Assembly (NCBI GenBank): GCA_963546185.1
Contig: CAUULU010000019.1
Span: forward strand, 1 to 16,577
Length of the DNA stretch: 16,577 bases
Origin: JABCPO02 sp963546185
Lineage (GTDB): Bacteria > Bacillota > Clostridia > TANB77 > CAG-508
Reading direction: 5' to 3'
The position numbers and the translations under genes were made by a program. Below are positions 8,114 to 15,681 of the stretch, piece after piece; position 1 is the stretch's first letter; each line of letters starts with the position of its first letter. The notes beneath the pieces are model-generated. The model made no database searches. It worked only from the letters and a program-made list of their open reading frames with translations, and was not told the DNA's origin.

Positions 8114-8921
8114 TATTTCACCTCATATTTGCAAAATAATTTCATTAAAACTATTGGCAAAATAATTGGTAGATATGTACCTAATAAAAATGGTAGGTTA
8201 ACTAATGGTCTTGCTGCAACCATAATTGATTCCATAGGTGATAAAAATTTAGGTAATCCACTTATCCCATATAAAAATATAGAAAATGGCAACATATATG
8301 CTATATATAGTAAAACTCCTTTAATATATCCAAAATTATCTATTAAATTAAATGTCAAAATACTTCCGAACAAATCCTGCTAAAGCTGTTGTTAGTCCTG
8401 TATATATTCCGAAATCCCAATTCACTTCCAAATATAGTATTTAATATACTATTTTGAATAAATGTGTTATGATCATACAACCTAAATTCTGAATTTAGCT
8501 GTCCAAAAATTAACCCAACACTCATAAGTATAATAAATATAATTAATATATTTATCATCACAACTAGAGCTAAATTAAATTTAGTCTTTCTTAATTTTTT
8601 TTCATAATCATTATTTTTACCTATATTAAATTTTAACAACTTATTTTTTATACTATTATAGTCAAATGAAATAATTGCTATTAAAATTGGTATATATACT
8701 CCTATTATTTGCATGAAATCAAACTTTATACTGCCAGGACTAATTGAATTTTTAATTAGTGAATCCTTTATTTCTCTTATTTTTTCAATTCCTAAATGTG
8801 CTAAATCCTCTGCACCTCTTTCAAAATTAATATAATCTTCTATTACTTCTTTAAAAATTAACAATATAAAACATATTGAAATTATTGCTATCCATTTTTT
8901 CTTACTTAATTTTTTGAACAT
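8113..8921 (-). CDS. ABC transporter membrane protein, first subunit, two CGGA recoding sites
   Basis: With single-base skips at codons 171 and 185 the gene encodes one protein of 268 residues with about six membrane helices: an N-terminal one (10-25), one near 72-86, one near 117-140, one spanning the recoded region (about 171-195) and two at the C-terminus. The joined segment reads ELGFGIYTGLTTALAGFVG, a smooth glycine-rich helix pair. In triplet reading it would break into three pieces. The stop codon overlaps the next ATG (TAATG). ABC-2-type permeases often have such a long loop after the first helix. The substrate is unknown. Confidence 0.82.
8365..8368 (-). other. CGGA recoding site, ABC membrane protein residue 185
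   Basis: The coding strand reads TTT GTT CGGA AGT ATT. Skipping the C gives A-G-F-V-G-S-I-L and reaches the long open C-terminal half. It lies exactly 13 codons after the previous site. Confidence 0.88.
8408..8411 (-). other. CGGA recoding site, ABC membrane protein residue 171
   Basis: The coding strand reads GGA TTT CGGA ATA TAT. Skipping the C gives L-G-F-G-I-Y-T-G and continues in frame to the second site of the same gene. Confidence 0.88.
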
Positions 8922-8959
8922 AATATTCCTTTCACAATATAGTTATTTAAATTAATTAC

Positions 8960-8987
8960 ATTATATCTATATATTGAATATTTTCAA
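8960..8987 (-). promoter_or_regulatory. SigA-type promoter for the ABC transporter operon
   Basis: TTGAAA (8987-8982) and TATAAT (8965-8960) are 16 bases apart and lie about 39 bases before the first ATG. The remaining 8988-9088 interval is AT-rich and holds a second TATAAT-like hexamer near 9075-9080 without a good partner. Confidence 0.72.
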
Positions 8988-9088
8988 ATCTTTTTATCCC
9001 ATTTAATTATCTTTTAACTATTTATTTACCTATTTGTAATATTCAAATCAAAAATCATTTAATATTATACATTATACCATATAATAAA

Positions 9089-9112
9089 AAGATGCTTTTA
9101 TTTAAGCATCTT
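9089..9112 (-). terminator. Terminator after murC
   Basis: A 9-bp perfect stem AAGATGCTT/AAGCATCTT (9089-9097, 9104-9112) with a six-base loop is followed on the minus strand by TTTATTAT. It starts 6 bases after the murC stop codon. Confidence 0.88.
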
Positions 9113-9118
9113 CTCTTC

Positions 9119-10522
9119 CTAATCTTTTATTATATCACCTATCTTAGTTACATCTCCTGCACCTATTGTTACTATTATATCACCTTGTTTAGCTTCTTTT
9201 TTAATATATTCTTTAATAGCATCATTTGTATCTAAATATATGGCATTTTTACCATTTTCTTTTAAAATATTTGTTATTTCTTCTGAAGTTATATTATGTT
9301 TATTTACTTCTCTTGATGCATATATTTTAGTTGCAATTATTATATCAAAATTACTTAATGATTTTGCAAAATCTTCCTTGTGGTTTATAACCCTTGAATA
9401 TGTATGTGGTTCAAATATTGCTATTTTTCTGTTTGCTGGTATGTGACTAATTCCTTCTGATAATGCTTTTATTTCTGTTGGATGATGTGCATAATCATCA
9501 TATATTCTAGCTCCATTTACCATTCCCTTATATTCAAATCTTCTACTTGCTCCTGTAAATTCTTCTAATCCTTTTTTAATATACATATATTCTATATTAT
9601 TCTTATCTGCAACAGCTATTGCCGCTATTGCATTTGCTATATTTACTTTTCCTGAAATCTTTAAATGTATTTCATCCCCCATCTTATTGCCATTCTTATA
9701 TGGTGTAAATTTCAATATATATTCAGAATTTTCTACATATTCAATATCTCTTGCTTGATATTGTGCATCATCATTTTCTATTCCAAACGTAACCTTTTCT
9801 AAATCTTCTCTATTATAGCTTGCATATTCTAAAACTTCTTTTGAATTTTCATCATCTAAGTTTATATATATCTTACCATTTCTTTGAATATTCATTATAT
9901 ATTTTTTAAATGATATTAATATATTTTCTAGTGTTTTAAAATATTCCATATGATCTTCATCTATATTTGTTATAACAGTGCTTGTTGGATAAAAATTTAA
10001 AAAACTATCCTTATATTCACATGATTCAAATATAAACATATCATCTGTTCCAATATTATAATTACTATTTAATTCTTTTAATAATGCTCCAACTTGTATT
10101 GTAGGATTTACTCCTGCTTTTAAGAATATATTTGAAATCATAGATGTTGTTGTTGTTTTACCATGTGTTCCTGCAACTCCAATACTATTTTTATACTGTC
10201 TTATAAGTATTCCTAAATATTCTGCTCTTTCATATATATCTTTTTCAAGTTTTCTTGCCTCTACAAGTTCTTCATCATCTTCTGGTATTGCTGCTGTATA
10301 TATAACTATATCTGCATCTTTAACTTTTGATATATCATGTCCTATTGTAACATCTATACCTTTTTCTTTAAGTATTTTAACTTGTTTTGATTCTGATTTA
10401 TCAGAACCTGTTACAATATTACCTTCATCTTTTAACATTTGTGCTATTGCACTCATACTTATTCCACCTATTCCAATTAAGTGAAACTTTTTATCACTAT
10501 TATCTAATATATATTCTTCCAT
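9119..10522 (-). CDS. murC: UDP-N-acetylmuramate--L-alanine ligase MurC
   Basis: This cytoplasmic Mur ligase adds L-alanine to UDP-MurNAc with ATP, the first step of the peptidoglycan stem peptide. The 467-residue protein is full length for the family. The N-terminal Rossmann domain shows FHLIGIGGISMSAIAQML. The ATP loop is GVAGTHGKTTTTSMI (about residues 115-129). ITNIDEDHMEYF and ASRRFEYKG are MurC/MurD hallmarks, and YDDYAHHPTEIKA is the MurC signature. It contains many glycines, all in ordinary GGN codons, with no recoding site. One GCG GCA pair creates an out-of-phase CGG that is read normally. It starts 18 bases after the last prepilin-like gene with an AAGGGG site, so it is probably co-transcribed with that cluster, an unusual partnership. 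Confidence 0.97.
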   Translation of the reverse strand: MEEYILDNSDKKFHLIGIGGISMSAIAQMLKDEGNIVTGSDKSESKQVKILKEKGIDVTIGHDISKVKDADIVIYTAAIPEDDEELVEARKLEKDIYERAEYLGILIRQYKNSIGVAGTHGKTTTTSMISNIFLKAGVNPTIQVGALLKELNSNYNIGTDDMFIFESCEYKDSFLNFYPTSTVITNIDEDHMEYFKTLENILISFKKYIMNIQRNGKIYINLDDENSKEVLEYASYNREDLEKVTFGIENDDAQYQARDIEYVENSEYILKFTPYKNGNKMGDEIHLKISGKVNIANAIAAIAVADKNNIEYMYIKKGLEEFTGASRRFEYKGMVNGARIYDDYAHHPTEIKALSEGISHIPANRKIAIFEPHTYSRVINHKEDFAKSLSNFDIIIATKIYASREVNKHNITSEEITNILKENGKNAIYLDTNDAIKEYIKKEAKQGDIIVTIGAGDVTKIGDIIKD

Positions 10523-10540
10523 ATTATTATTACCCCTTTT

Positions 10541-10969
10541 TTAGTCTCTTGTAAGTTCAACTACTTCTAGTATAGTAAGTCCTGTTGTTTCTTTAAAACT
10601 TACAACATTTCCCTTTCTTATTTCTATATCTCCATCTTCATTTACCTTAAGAGTTTCTGGTGCTTTTCCACCTCTTTTTTCATATTGTTTTTTTAAGTTA
10701 TCTAATTTTTCTCTTTCTAAATTTAGTATTTCATCTTTAGTAGTTCCTTTTTTCTGTCCATATGTTTCTGATATTATAACCTTTGATTCTTCTACTAAAT
10801 ATTGTTCATTTGCTATTTTTGATTGTTTATCAACTCTTGCTGCAAGTGTACCTCCACTTGTATTTACATATATAATAATACTTGAAAGTACAAGTAATAC
10901 TACAACTATTATTACTAATGAAATTAAAGTTACACCTTTCTTTTTTAAATATTTCTTATCTTTTCTCAT
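10541..10969 (-). CDS. Prepilin-like protein 4
   Basis: This 142-residue protein has a short basic leader ending at glycine (KKKG), then VTLISLVIIVVVLLVLSSIIIYV, a single hydrophobic helix at the N-terminus as in type IV prepilins and type II secretion pseudopilins. Cleavage by a prepilin peptidase is expected after the glycine. The usual glutamate at mature position 5 is serine here. The C-terminal part is charged and small, with a possible beta-rich end (DGDIEIRKGNVVSF). It is the last of four tandem genes of this type and is followed 18 bases later by murC. Confidence 0.72.
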   Translation of the reverse strand: MRKDKKYLKKKGVTLISLVIIVVVLLVLSSIIIYVNTSGGTLAARVDKQSKIANEQYLVEESKVIISETYGQKKGTTKDEILNLEREKLDNLKKQYEKRGGKAPETLKVNEDGDIEIRKGNVVSFKETTGLTILEVVELTRD

Positions 10970-10971
10970 AC

Positions 10972-11400
10972 TTAGTACCTTTCAATTATAGTCCTATAAC
11001 TCTTTCCATCTTTTGTATATGTTATAACAATAGATTTAGATATATCATACTGTACTGCTGTTATAACTATTTTTACTTTTCCTCTTTCTTCTTTATCCTC
11101 ATTATATTTAAATAATTTTTGTTCTAGTTTTGTTTTAAATGTATTATTTGTAAGTTCTGATATATTATTATTTGTCAAAATCTCAAAACTTAAAACTTTT
11201 AAAATTCCGTCTACTTCTTGTTTCTCATATTCAGATACACCTGTTTTTGTATTTGATATTATTCCATTATTTGTAACTATTGGTGGTAATGTTATTGATA
11301 ATATTATCAAAAATAGTATTATTATTACTACTAACACTAATAGTGTTACACCAGACTTTTGTTTTAATACATTTTTTTTCTTATCTTTAGTTAATTCCAT
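10972..11400 (-). CDS. Prepilin-like protein 3
   Basis: This 142-residue protein has a lysine-rich leader and a QKSG junction followed by VTLLVLVVIIILFLIILSI, a prepilin-type N-terminal helix. Mature position 5 is valine instead of glutamate. The globular remainder ends in beta-strand-like segments (KVKIVITAVQYD, KSIVITYTKDG). Its start overlaps the previous gene's end by 14 bases and its stop lies 2 bases before the next ATG, so the cluster is tightly coupled. A GAC GGA pair at Asp-Gly makes an out-of-phase CGG without any frameshift. Confidence 0.72.
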   Translation of the reverse strand: MELTKDKKKNVLKQKSGVTLLVLVVIIILFLIILSITLPPIVTNNGIISNTKTGVSEYEKQEVDGILKVLSFEILTNNNISELTNNTFKTKLEQKLFKYNEDKEERGKVKIVITAVQYDISKSIVITYTKDGKSYRTIIERY

Positions 11401-11788
11401 TTAAAATTCCCTTTCCAAATATATCTACTATTTTCTTATCATATACTATATTTCCTGATTTATCATATATCTGCATCCTATATTCTCCAGATATATTTTG
11501 AATGTTAAATGTTGTTTTAATAATCTTTCTTGTTGTTATTTCATTTCTAAGTTTAGTGCAAAATTCATCCATTGTTAGCTTGTTTTCTTTTTCTAATATA
11601 TATACACCTATACCATTTATCTTTTCATCTATATTCTTATCATCTATTTCTTTTTTTAGTTCTTTTGTCTTTGCTATAGTCTTATTATTTTCTGATATAA
11701 CAGTATATACTGATATTCCTGCAAGTATTGCTAGAATAGATATTGTTATTATAAGTGTTACCATTGTAACTCCTGCTTTTTTCTTCAT
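11387..11788 (-). CDS. Prepilin-like protein 2
   Basis: This 133-residue protein has a very short leader (MKKKAG) followed by VTMVTLIITISILAILAGI, a typical prepilin helix with threonine at mature position 5. A helical continuation (TIAKTKELKKEIDDKNIDEKI) precedes a small C-terminal domain. The segment INGIGVYILEKENK resembles INGVGVYTVQN in the neighbouring prepilin-like protein 1, suggesting a shared fold element or duplication. It carries its own AGGGGA-like ribosome site. Confidence 0.72.
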   Translation of the reverse strand: MKKKAGVTMVTLIITISILAILAGISVYTVISENNKTIAKTKELKKEIDDKNIDEKINGIGVYILEKENKLTMDEFCTKLRNEITTRKIIKTTFNIQNISGEYRMQIYDKSGNIVYDKKIVDIFGKGILNGIN

Positions 11789-11803
11789 ATTCCCCTCTAA
11801 TCT

Positions 11804-12394
11804 TTAGTATTTAATCATTGTCTTATCTATTGGCTCAAAATTAACATTTTGAACTGTATATACACCTACCCCGTTTATACTTACAAGGCTTTTACCATTC
11901 ATTCCAGGCTTCTTACTTGCAATATATGGTATATTTGTCACAGTGTTTACTATTACATATGAGTCTTTTGTATAATCTCTTATCCATTCTGGTCTTTTAG
12001 ATATTTTTTTTTCATCTATAAGTTTAAAATTTTCAATAGCAGAATAGTTCATACTTTGCATTCTTGCATTTCTACCATCTCTTCCCATAAAATATTTTGA
12101 ACTTAATTTTAATATATCTTGATTATAATTTGTTATAAAATCTTGTACAAATATTTTTTGGTCATTTGTTAAATCTTTTGCAGGTAAATCAGATTTTAAT
12201 AAATAATATGAATCTATCTCATTCCTATACCAGTTCATTGCAGATTCTAAATCTGCTATTTTCTTGCTTACAACTTGATTTCCTACAAGAGTTGTTGCTC
12301 CTCCAATTATAATTGTCATAATAATTATTGTTACTATAAGTACTACCATTGTAATACCTTTTCTATTCTTAAAATTTAATCTTAATTTTGCCAT
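11804..12394 (-). CDS. Prepilin-like protein 1 (largest of four)
   Basis: This 196-residue protein starts with a basic leader (MAKLRLNFKNRKG) and then ITMVVLIVTIIIMTIIIGGA. That is a class III/type IV prepilin-like N-terminus with valine at mature position 5. The rest has an amphipathic helix (ADLESAMNWYRNEIDSYYLL) and a C-terminal domain with several tyrosines. It is the first of the cluster and has its own promoter 38-66 bases upstream plus an AGGAG ribosome site. An AAC GGG pair gives an out-of-phase CGG, read normally. No assembly ATPase or prepilin peptidase gene is in this window. Confidence 0.72.
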   Translation of the reverse strand: MAKLRLNFKNRKGITMVVLIVTIIIMTIIIGGATTLVGNQVVSKKIADLESAMNWYRNEIDSYYLLKSDLPAKDLTNDQKIFVQDFITNYNQDILKLSSKYFMGRDGRNARMQSMNYSAIENFKLIDEKKISKRPEWIRDYTKDSYVIVNTVTNIPYIASKKPGMNGKSLVSINGVGVYTVQNVNFEPIDKTMIKY

Positions 12395-12431
12395 CTTTTC
12401 TCCTAAAAATATTATTATATCATCTTAATAT

Positions 12432-12460
12432 ACTATATATTTTTAACATCTAAATTGCAA
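12432..12460 (-). promoter_or_regulatory. Promoter for the prepilin-like cluster and murC
   Basis: TTGCAA (12460-12455) and TATAGT (12437-12432) are 17 bases apart in the 104-base gap after the M23 gene. No terminator was found between the M23 gene and this cluster, so read-through is also possible. Confidence 0.65.
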
Positions 12461-12498
12461 TAAAATGACTAATTTTAAAACATTATTATTACATTTCA

Positions 12499-13114
12499 TT
12501 ATTTTTGTAAAACATTAAGTGGGTTAATATAGTTCCCAAGATATCTTACTCCAAAATGTAAGTGTGGTCCTGTTGTAAGTCCATTAGTATATTTTCCTGT
12601 AGAATCCATATATGGACTTTTTTCTACATATTTAGGTCCTACTTTTGCAATTACTTCTCCTCCTTTTAAAAAACTTCCTTTCTCAAGCATAAATTTAGGT
12701 TCTAAATGTGTATACATATACTCATATTCTCCAGATTTTAAAATAATTGTATATCCGATATGGTCCTTTAAATCCTGAGAATATTATAATCCCAGAAGAT
12801 ACTGCATACAGGTTATCACCTTGCCTTACTCCAATATCTATTCCTGAATGAAAACTTTGTCTTTTAGTTACAGGATTAATTCTTGGTCCATAATTTGAAG
12901 TTATCCTTGTTTTCTTATTCTTAACTGGCCATACCCTATCCCTAACATTTCCAATATAATTTTCATCACTTACATATTTATTCTCTTTTATTTCACCACC
13001 ATCATTCTTATATATTTTTCCTCCAATATACACAACATTTATCCCTATTATTACACCTAATAATATAATTCCCCTTTTAATAAAATCCCCATTAATCTTA
13101 TTAAAAAACTTCAT
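12499..13114 (-). CDS. M23 family peptidoglycan endopeptidase, one CGGA recoding site
   Basis: With one base skipped at codon 120 the gene encodes 204 residues: an N-terminal membrane anchor or signal (about 14-31), a linker and an M23 (LytM/NlpD-type) domain. The metal ligands are in place: H89 and D93 in FHSGIDIG, and H184 and H186 in GPHLHFGV; H136 (in YTHLEP) supplies the second conserved histidine. The recoded residue falls in F-K-G-P-Y-G-Y-T-I-I-L, where M23 enzymes keep a glycine. Triplet reading would separate the two halves of the zinc site. The enzyme should cut cell-wall cross-bridges or act in wall remodelling outside the membrane. It follows its own promoter and has an AAGGAGA ribosome site. 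Confidence 0.92.
12754..12757 (-). other. CGGA recoding site, M23 peptidase residue 120
   Basis: The coding strand reads CCA TAT CGGA TAT ACA. Skipping the C gives G-P-Y-G-Y-T-I-I and joins the two halves of the M23 catalytic domain. In the zero frame the protein ends after R-I-Y-N-Y-F-K-I-W-R-I. Confidence 0.94.
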
Positions 13115-13136
13115 ATATCTCCTTTTTCATTCCAGC

Positions 13137-13165
13137 ATAATAATATATATTTATACATTTGTCAA
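13137..13165 (-). promoter_or_regulatory. SigA-type promoter for the M23 peptidase
   Basis: A perfect TTGACA (13165-13160) and TATTAT (13142-13137) are separated by 17 bases. The leader is short, with the ATG at 13114. Confidence 0.78.
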
Positions 13166-13196
13166 ATACTTAAATAATATAATGAAAATAAAAAAA

Positions 13197-13227
13197 CTAC
13201 ATCTAGATATTATATATCTAAATGTAG
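13197..13227 (-). terminator. Terminator after the HD-GYP-like gene
   Basis: A 13-bp stem with one mismatch (13197-13209 with 13215-13227, arms CTACAT..TAGATA) is followed on the minus strand by TTTTTTATTTT. Confidence 0.82.
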
Positions 13228-13243
13228 TAAAGTAAAAAACTTA

Positions 13244-13786
13244 TTATCCTATTAATATTTTTTCAACTTTCTCTTTATTTTCTTTGTTTTTTATAAACTT
13301 TCTAAATAAATTAAACCAATATGGGTCTACCTTATTTTCCAATCTTTTAATAGATTCCTCTACGGGTTTCTCTATTTTTGAACATAATTTTAATATATAT
13401 GCTCCAGCTGGAATTTGTTCTCTTTTTAATTTTTTGAAGCCTTGTCCATCCCAACTTTCATTTATAAATTCAATCGAATCTATTTCAATTTTTTTTAAAT
13501 CTTTTATATTATAATTTAAGTACTGTAAAGCCTTTTCAATGCTTTCTTGATATATTTTTTCTTCATCCTTCGAAAGAAAAATTCCTTTTTCTTTTTTTTC
13601 TTCTATATACTTGGGAATAAAAATTTTATTTATTTCTAGTAACATTCCCGTGAGAACAATTCTCTCTTTATATTCTTCCTTTATTCCACAATAATCAAGA
13701 AATATCTCTGCTATTTTTGATGTTTTCCTTCCTTTCAAATATATAGCAGGGTACTTTTTTTGTAAATCGTTTATTAATTTTAACAT
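13244..13786 (-). CDS. Degenerate HD-GYP-like protein
   Basis: This 180-residue soluble protein ends in a segment that tracks the HD-GYP cyclic-di-GMP phosphodiesterase core: NESWDGQGFKKLKREQIPAG (109-128), then AYILKLCSKIE. The usual form is HHExxDGxGYP..IPxxAxIL..D. The histidine pair and the GYP proline are missing. The expected HD metal ligands are also absent from the upstream helix (IVLTGMLLEINKIFIPKYI stands where LHDIGKIxIP is expected). It is therefore probably catalytically inactive and may act as a binding or regulatory protein. It is a single-gene unit between two terminators with a striking palindrome in its leader. Reading depth is moderate; a fully unrelated helical protein is possible. 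Confidence 0.5.
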   Translation of the reverse strand: MLKLINDLQKKYPAIYLKGRKTSKIAEIFLDYCGIKEEYKERIVLTGMLLEINKIFIPKYIEEKKEKGIFLSKDEEKIYQESIEKALQYLNYNIKDLKKIEIDSIEFINESWDGQGFKKLKREQIPAGAYILKLCSKIEKPVEESIKRLENKVDPYWFNLFRKFIKNKENKEKVEKILIG

Positions 13787-13804
13787 AAAAACTCATCTCC
13801 TTTA

Positions 13805-13826
13805 TATTAACCTAATTAGGTTAATA
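13805..13826. promoter_or_regulatory. 22-bp perfect palindrome, probable operator
   Basis: The inner 18 bases are TTAACCTAATTAGGTTAA, and two further bases pair on each side. It lies immediately upstream of the AGGAG ribosome site of the HD-GYP-like gene, downstream of the likely promoter, a typical place for a repressor. Helix-turn-helix dimers of the MarR or TetR type bind such sites, but the regulator is not in the window. It is too AT-rich, and lacks a loop and T-run, to be a good terminator. Confidence 0.65.
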
Positions 13827-13855
13827 ATTATTTGTTTTTTTAATTTTACATATAT

Positions 13856-13883
13856 ATTTTAACATATTTTTAAAAAAAGACAA
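13856..13883 (-). promoter_or_regulatory. Possible promoter for the HD-GYP-like gene
   Basis: TTGTCT (13883-13878) and TAAAAT (13861-13856), with TG one base upstream of the latter, are 16 bases apart. The -35 element overlaps the preceding terminator stem. The match is weak. Confidence 0.35.
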
Positions 13884-13904
13884 GCATATTAATTTATACT
13901 TGTC
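13872..13904 (-). terminator. Terminator after the deacetylase gene
   Basis: A 9-bp stem (13879-13887 with 13896-13904, one G-T pair, arms GACAAG.AT) is followed on the minus strand by seven T residues. It ends the tsaD, phosphoesterase and deacetylase transcript. Confidence 0.88.
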
Positions 13905-13921
13905 ATTACTTATTATTTTAA

Positions 13922-14917
13922 TTATTGAAATATTTCATAAAAATTCTTAAATACATACCCTTCAGCTTTAAGTCTTTTTATAATCTGTCTTGCAGTTTCT
14001 GGTGTTGCATGTTTATCTCCTATATCATGCATTAATACAACTAAACCTGTTTCTCCTTTTCTTGAATCTTCAAATTTCTTAAGTTGTGCATCTACTGTCT
14101 TCTTTCCTTCTGCATCTCCAGAAAGTGCATTCCAGTCTAAACTTACAATTCCTTTATCTCTTAATATTCCTTTTATTTGTTTCTTAATCTTATTATATAC
14201 TCCACCATATGAACCACCTGGGAATCTAAATAGGAATGTATTATATCCTTCTCCTAATACTTTTTTAATTTCTGTTTCTGTATCATTAAATTCCTCTAAT
14301 AGTGCATCTACACTTGCATATATCTTAGAATATTTGTGTGTATAACTATGGTTTGCAATATAATGTCCTTCATCATATATTCTTTTTAATTGTTCTGGAT
14401 GTGTTTTTACATTTTGTCCTAATACGAAAAATGTTGCTTTTACTCCTTCTTCTTTTAATACATCTAATACTTTAGGTGTTATATTACTTGATGGTCCATC
14501 ATCAAATGTTAAATATGCAACTTTTTCTTTTTTTGAATATATATCTACAATTTTACTTTCTGCATCTGCTTTTTTAACTGGATATTTTTTAATATCTTTA
14601 TTTATAGTTGCTTGTTGATTTGGATCTGTTTGTTGATTACTTTCACCTGTATTGGTTGTTTGGTTATCCTTATTTTCATTTGCTTTATTTTGTTCTTCTT
14701 TTTCCTTATTTTCTACATTAGTAGCTTCTTTTTTTAATCTTTCAGCATTTTGTTTTTCATTTTCTAAATTTTTATTACTCATATATATTACTATAGCTGC
14801 AGTTGCTATTATTATAATAGCTACAGCTATTATAATCTTATATACATTATATTCTCTTCTTCTTTTATTATGTCTTTGTCTTTTAGCATATAAGTGTGCA
14901 TATATATCTTCTTCCAT
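13922..14917 (-). CDS. Membrane-anchored polysaccharide deacetylase (PdaA-like)
   Basis: This 331-residue protein has a short cytoplasmic basic stretch, one membrane helix (about 27-45), a Glu/Lys/Asn/Gln-rich linker (50-115) and a NodB-type deacetylase domain. The catalytic motifs are intact: TFDDGPSS (aspartates, motif 1), HSYTH (zinc histidines, motif 2), FRFPGGSYG (motif 3), SLDWNA (motif 4) and LMHD (motif 5). It should remove acetyl groups from peptidoglycan or another surface glycan outside the membrane. The ribosome site AGGAGG lies 12 bases before the ATG, longer than usual, but no better in-frame start is present. It follows the phosphoesterase by 22 bases. The gene is glycine-rich yet has no CGG. 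Confidence 0.92.
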   Translation of the reverse strand: MEEDIYAHLYAKRQRHNKRRREYNVYKIIIAVAIIIIATAAIVIYMSNKNLENEKQNAERLKKEATNVENKEKEEQNKANENKDNQTTNTGESNQQTDPNQQATINKDIKKYPVKKADAESKIVDIYSKKEKVAYLTFDDGPSSNITPKVLDVLKEEGVKATFFVLGQNVKTHPEQLKRIYDEGHYIANHSYTHKYSKIYASVDALLEEFNDTETEIKKVLGEGYNTFLFRFPGGSYGGVYNKIKKQIKGILRDKGIVSLDWNALSGDAEGKKTVDAQLKKFEDSRKGETGLVVLMHDIGDKHATPETARQIIKRLKAEGYVFKNFYEIFQ

Positions 14918-14939
14918 AGTTATTACATTCCTCCTCTCA

Positions 14940-15668
14940 TTATTGTATACTTATTAATTTAAAATTAACATAGTCTGCTGCTATTAAATTAAATTTTATA
15001 TCATTATATTCTTTTATTAAATTTTGATCATTTAATATACCATGTAAATGACCATAATAGCAGCATTTTATTCCTTCTTTTTCAAGAGTTTTGATTATAT
15101 CATGTTCTCCAAGTTCTTTATATAATCCTTTTTCAATATACTCTTTAGTTATTGGAGGATAATGAAATATTGCTATCTTTTGTTCTATATTTATATTATT
15201 TTCTTCTATTTTTTTATTCATATCTTGAATTGAACTATTTAATCTTATATTTTCTTTTCTAATATGTTTTATTTCCTCTATATTTTTTATTTCCCAACCA
15301 CGTGTTCCACAAAAAGCTATATTATCAATAATATATGAATTATTATACAAGAAATCCACACTTTTTATACCATTTTTTTCTAAAAAATCTTTATTCTTCT
15401 TTATACTTGACCACCAATAATCATGATTACCTTTTAAGAGTATTTTTTTACCTGGTAGTTTATCTATATACTTAAAATCTTCTAAAGTTTCTTCAAGCTT
15501 CATCGCCCATGAAAAATCACCTGCTAAAAATACAGTATCTTCATCTTTAACTACCTTTTTCCAATTTTGTTCTAACTTTTCTGTGTGGTTTTCCCACACA
15601 GTACCAAATATATTCATTGGTTTGTCTACTCCAAAAGATAAATGAAGATCTCCTATAATATATATCAT
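14940..15668 (-). CDS. Calcineurin-like metallophosphoesterase
   Basis: This 242-residue cytoplasmic protein has the full set of metallophosphoesterase motifs: GDLHLSF (D-x-H), LAGDFSW (GD), LLKGNHDYWW (GNHD), AIFHYPP (histidine) and YYGHLHG (GHxH). Family members of this short single-domain type often have unknown substrates. The gene contains the only CGN arginine codon found in normal use in this window (CGT in GTRGW). It starts 13 bases after tsaD ends and is probably co-transcribed with it. A second ATG 5 bases upstream is out of frame and followed at once by a stop. Confidence 0.9.
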   Translation of the reverse strand: MIYIIGDLHLSFGVDKPMNIFGTVWENHTEKLEQNWKKVVKDEDTVFLAGDFSWAMKLEETLEDFKYIDKLPGKKILLKGNHDYWWSSIKKNKDFLEKNGIKSVDFLYNNSYIIDNIAFCGTRGWEIKNIEEIKHIRKENIRLNSSIQDMNKKIEENNINIEQKIAIFHYPPITKEYIEKGLYKELGEHDIIKTLEKEGIKCCYYGHLHGILNDQNLIKEYNDIKFNLIAADYVNFKLISIQ

Positions 15669-15681
15669 ATCATTCTCTTTT

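Noticed and set aside
495..14957. Plus-strand open frames, many of 60-136 codons
   Set aside because: They lie opposite well-supported minus-strand genes, are rich in Leu/Ile/Phe/Tyr/Ser as expected for complements of Lys/Glu/Asn-rich genes, and lack ribosome sites and family motifs.
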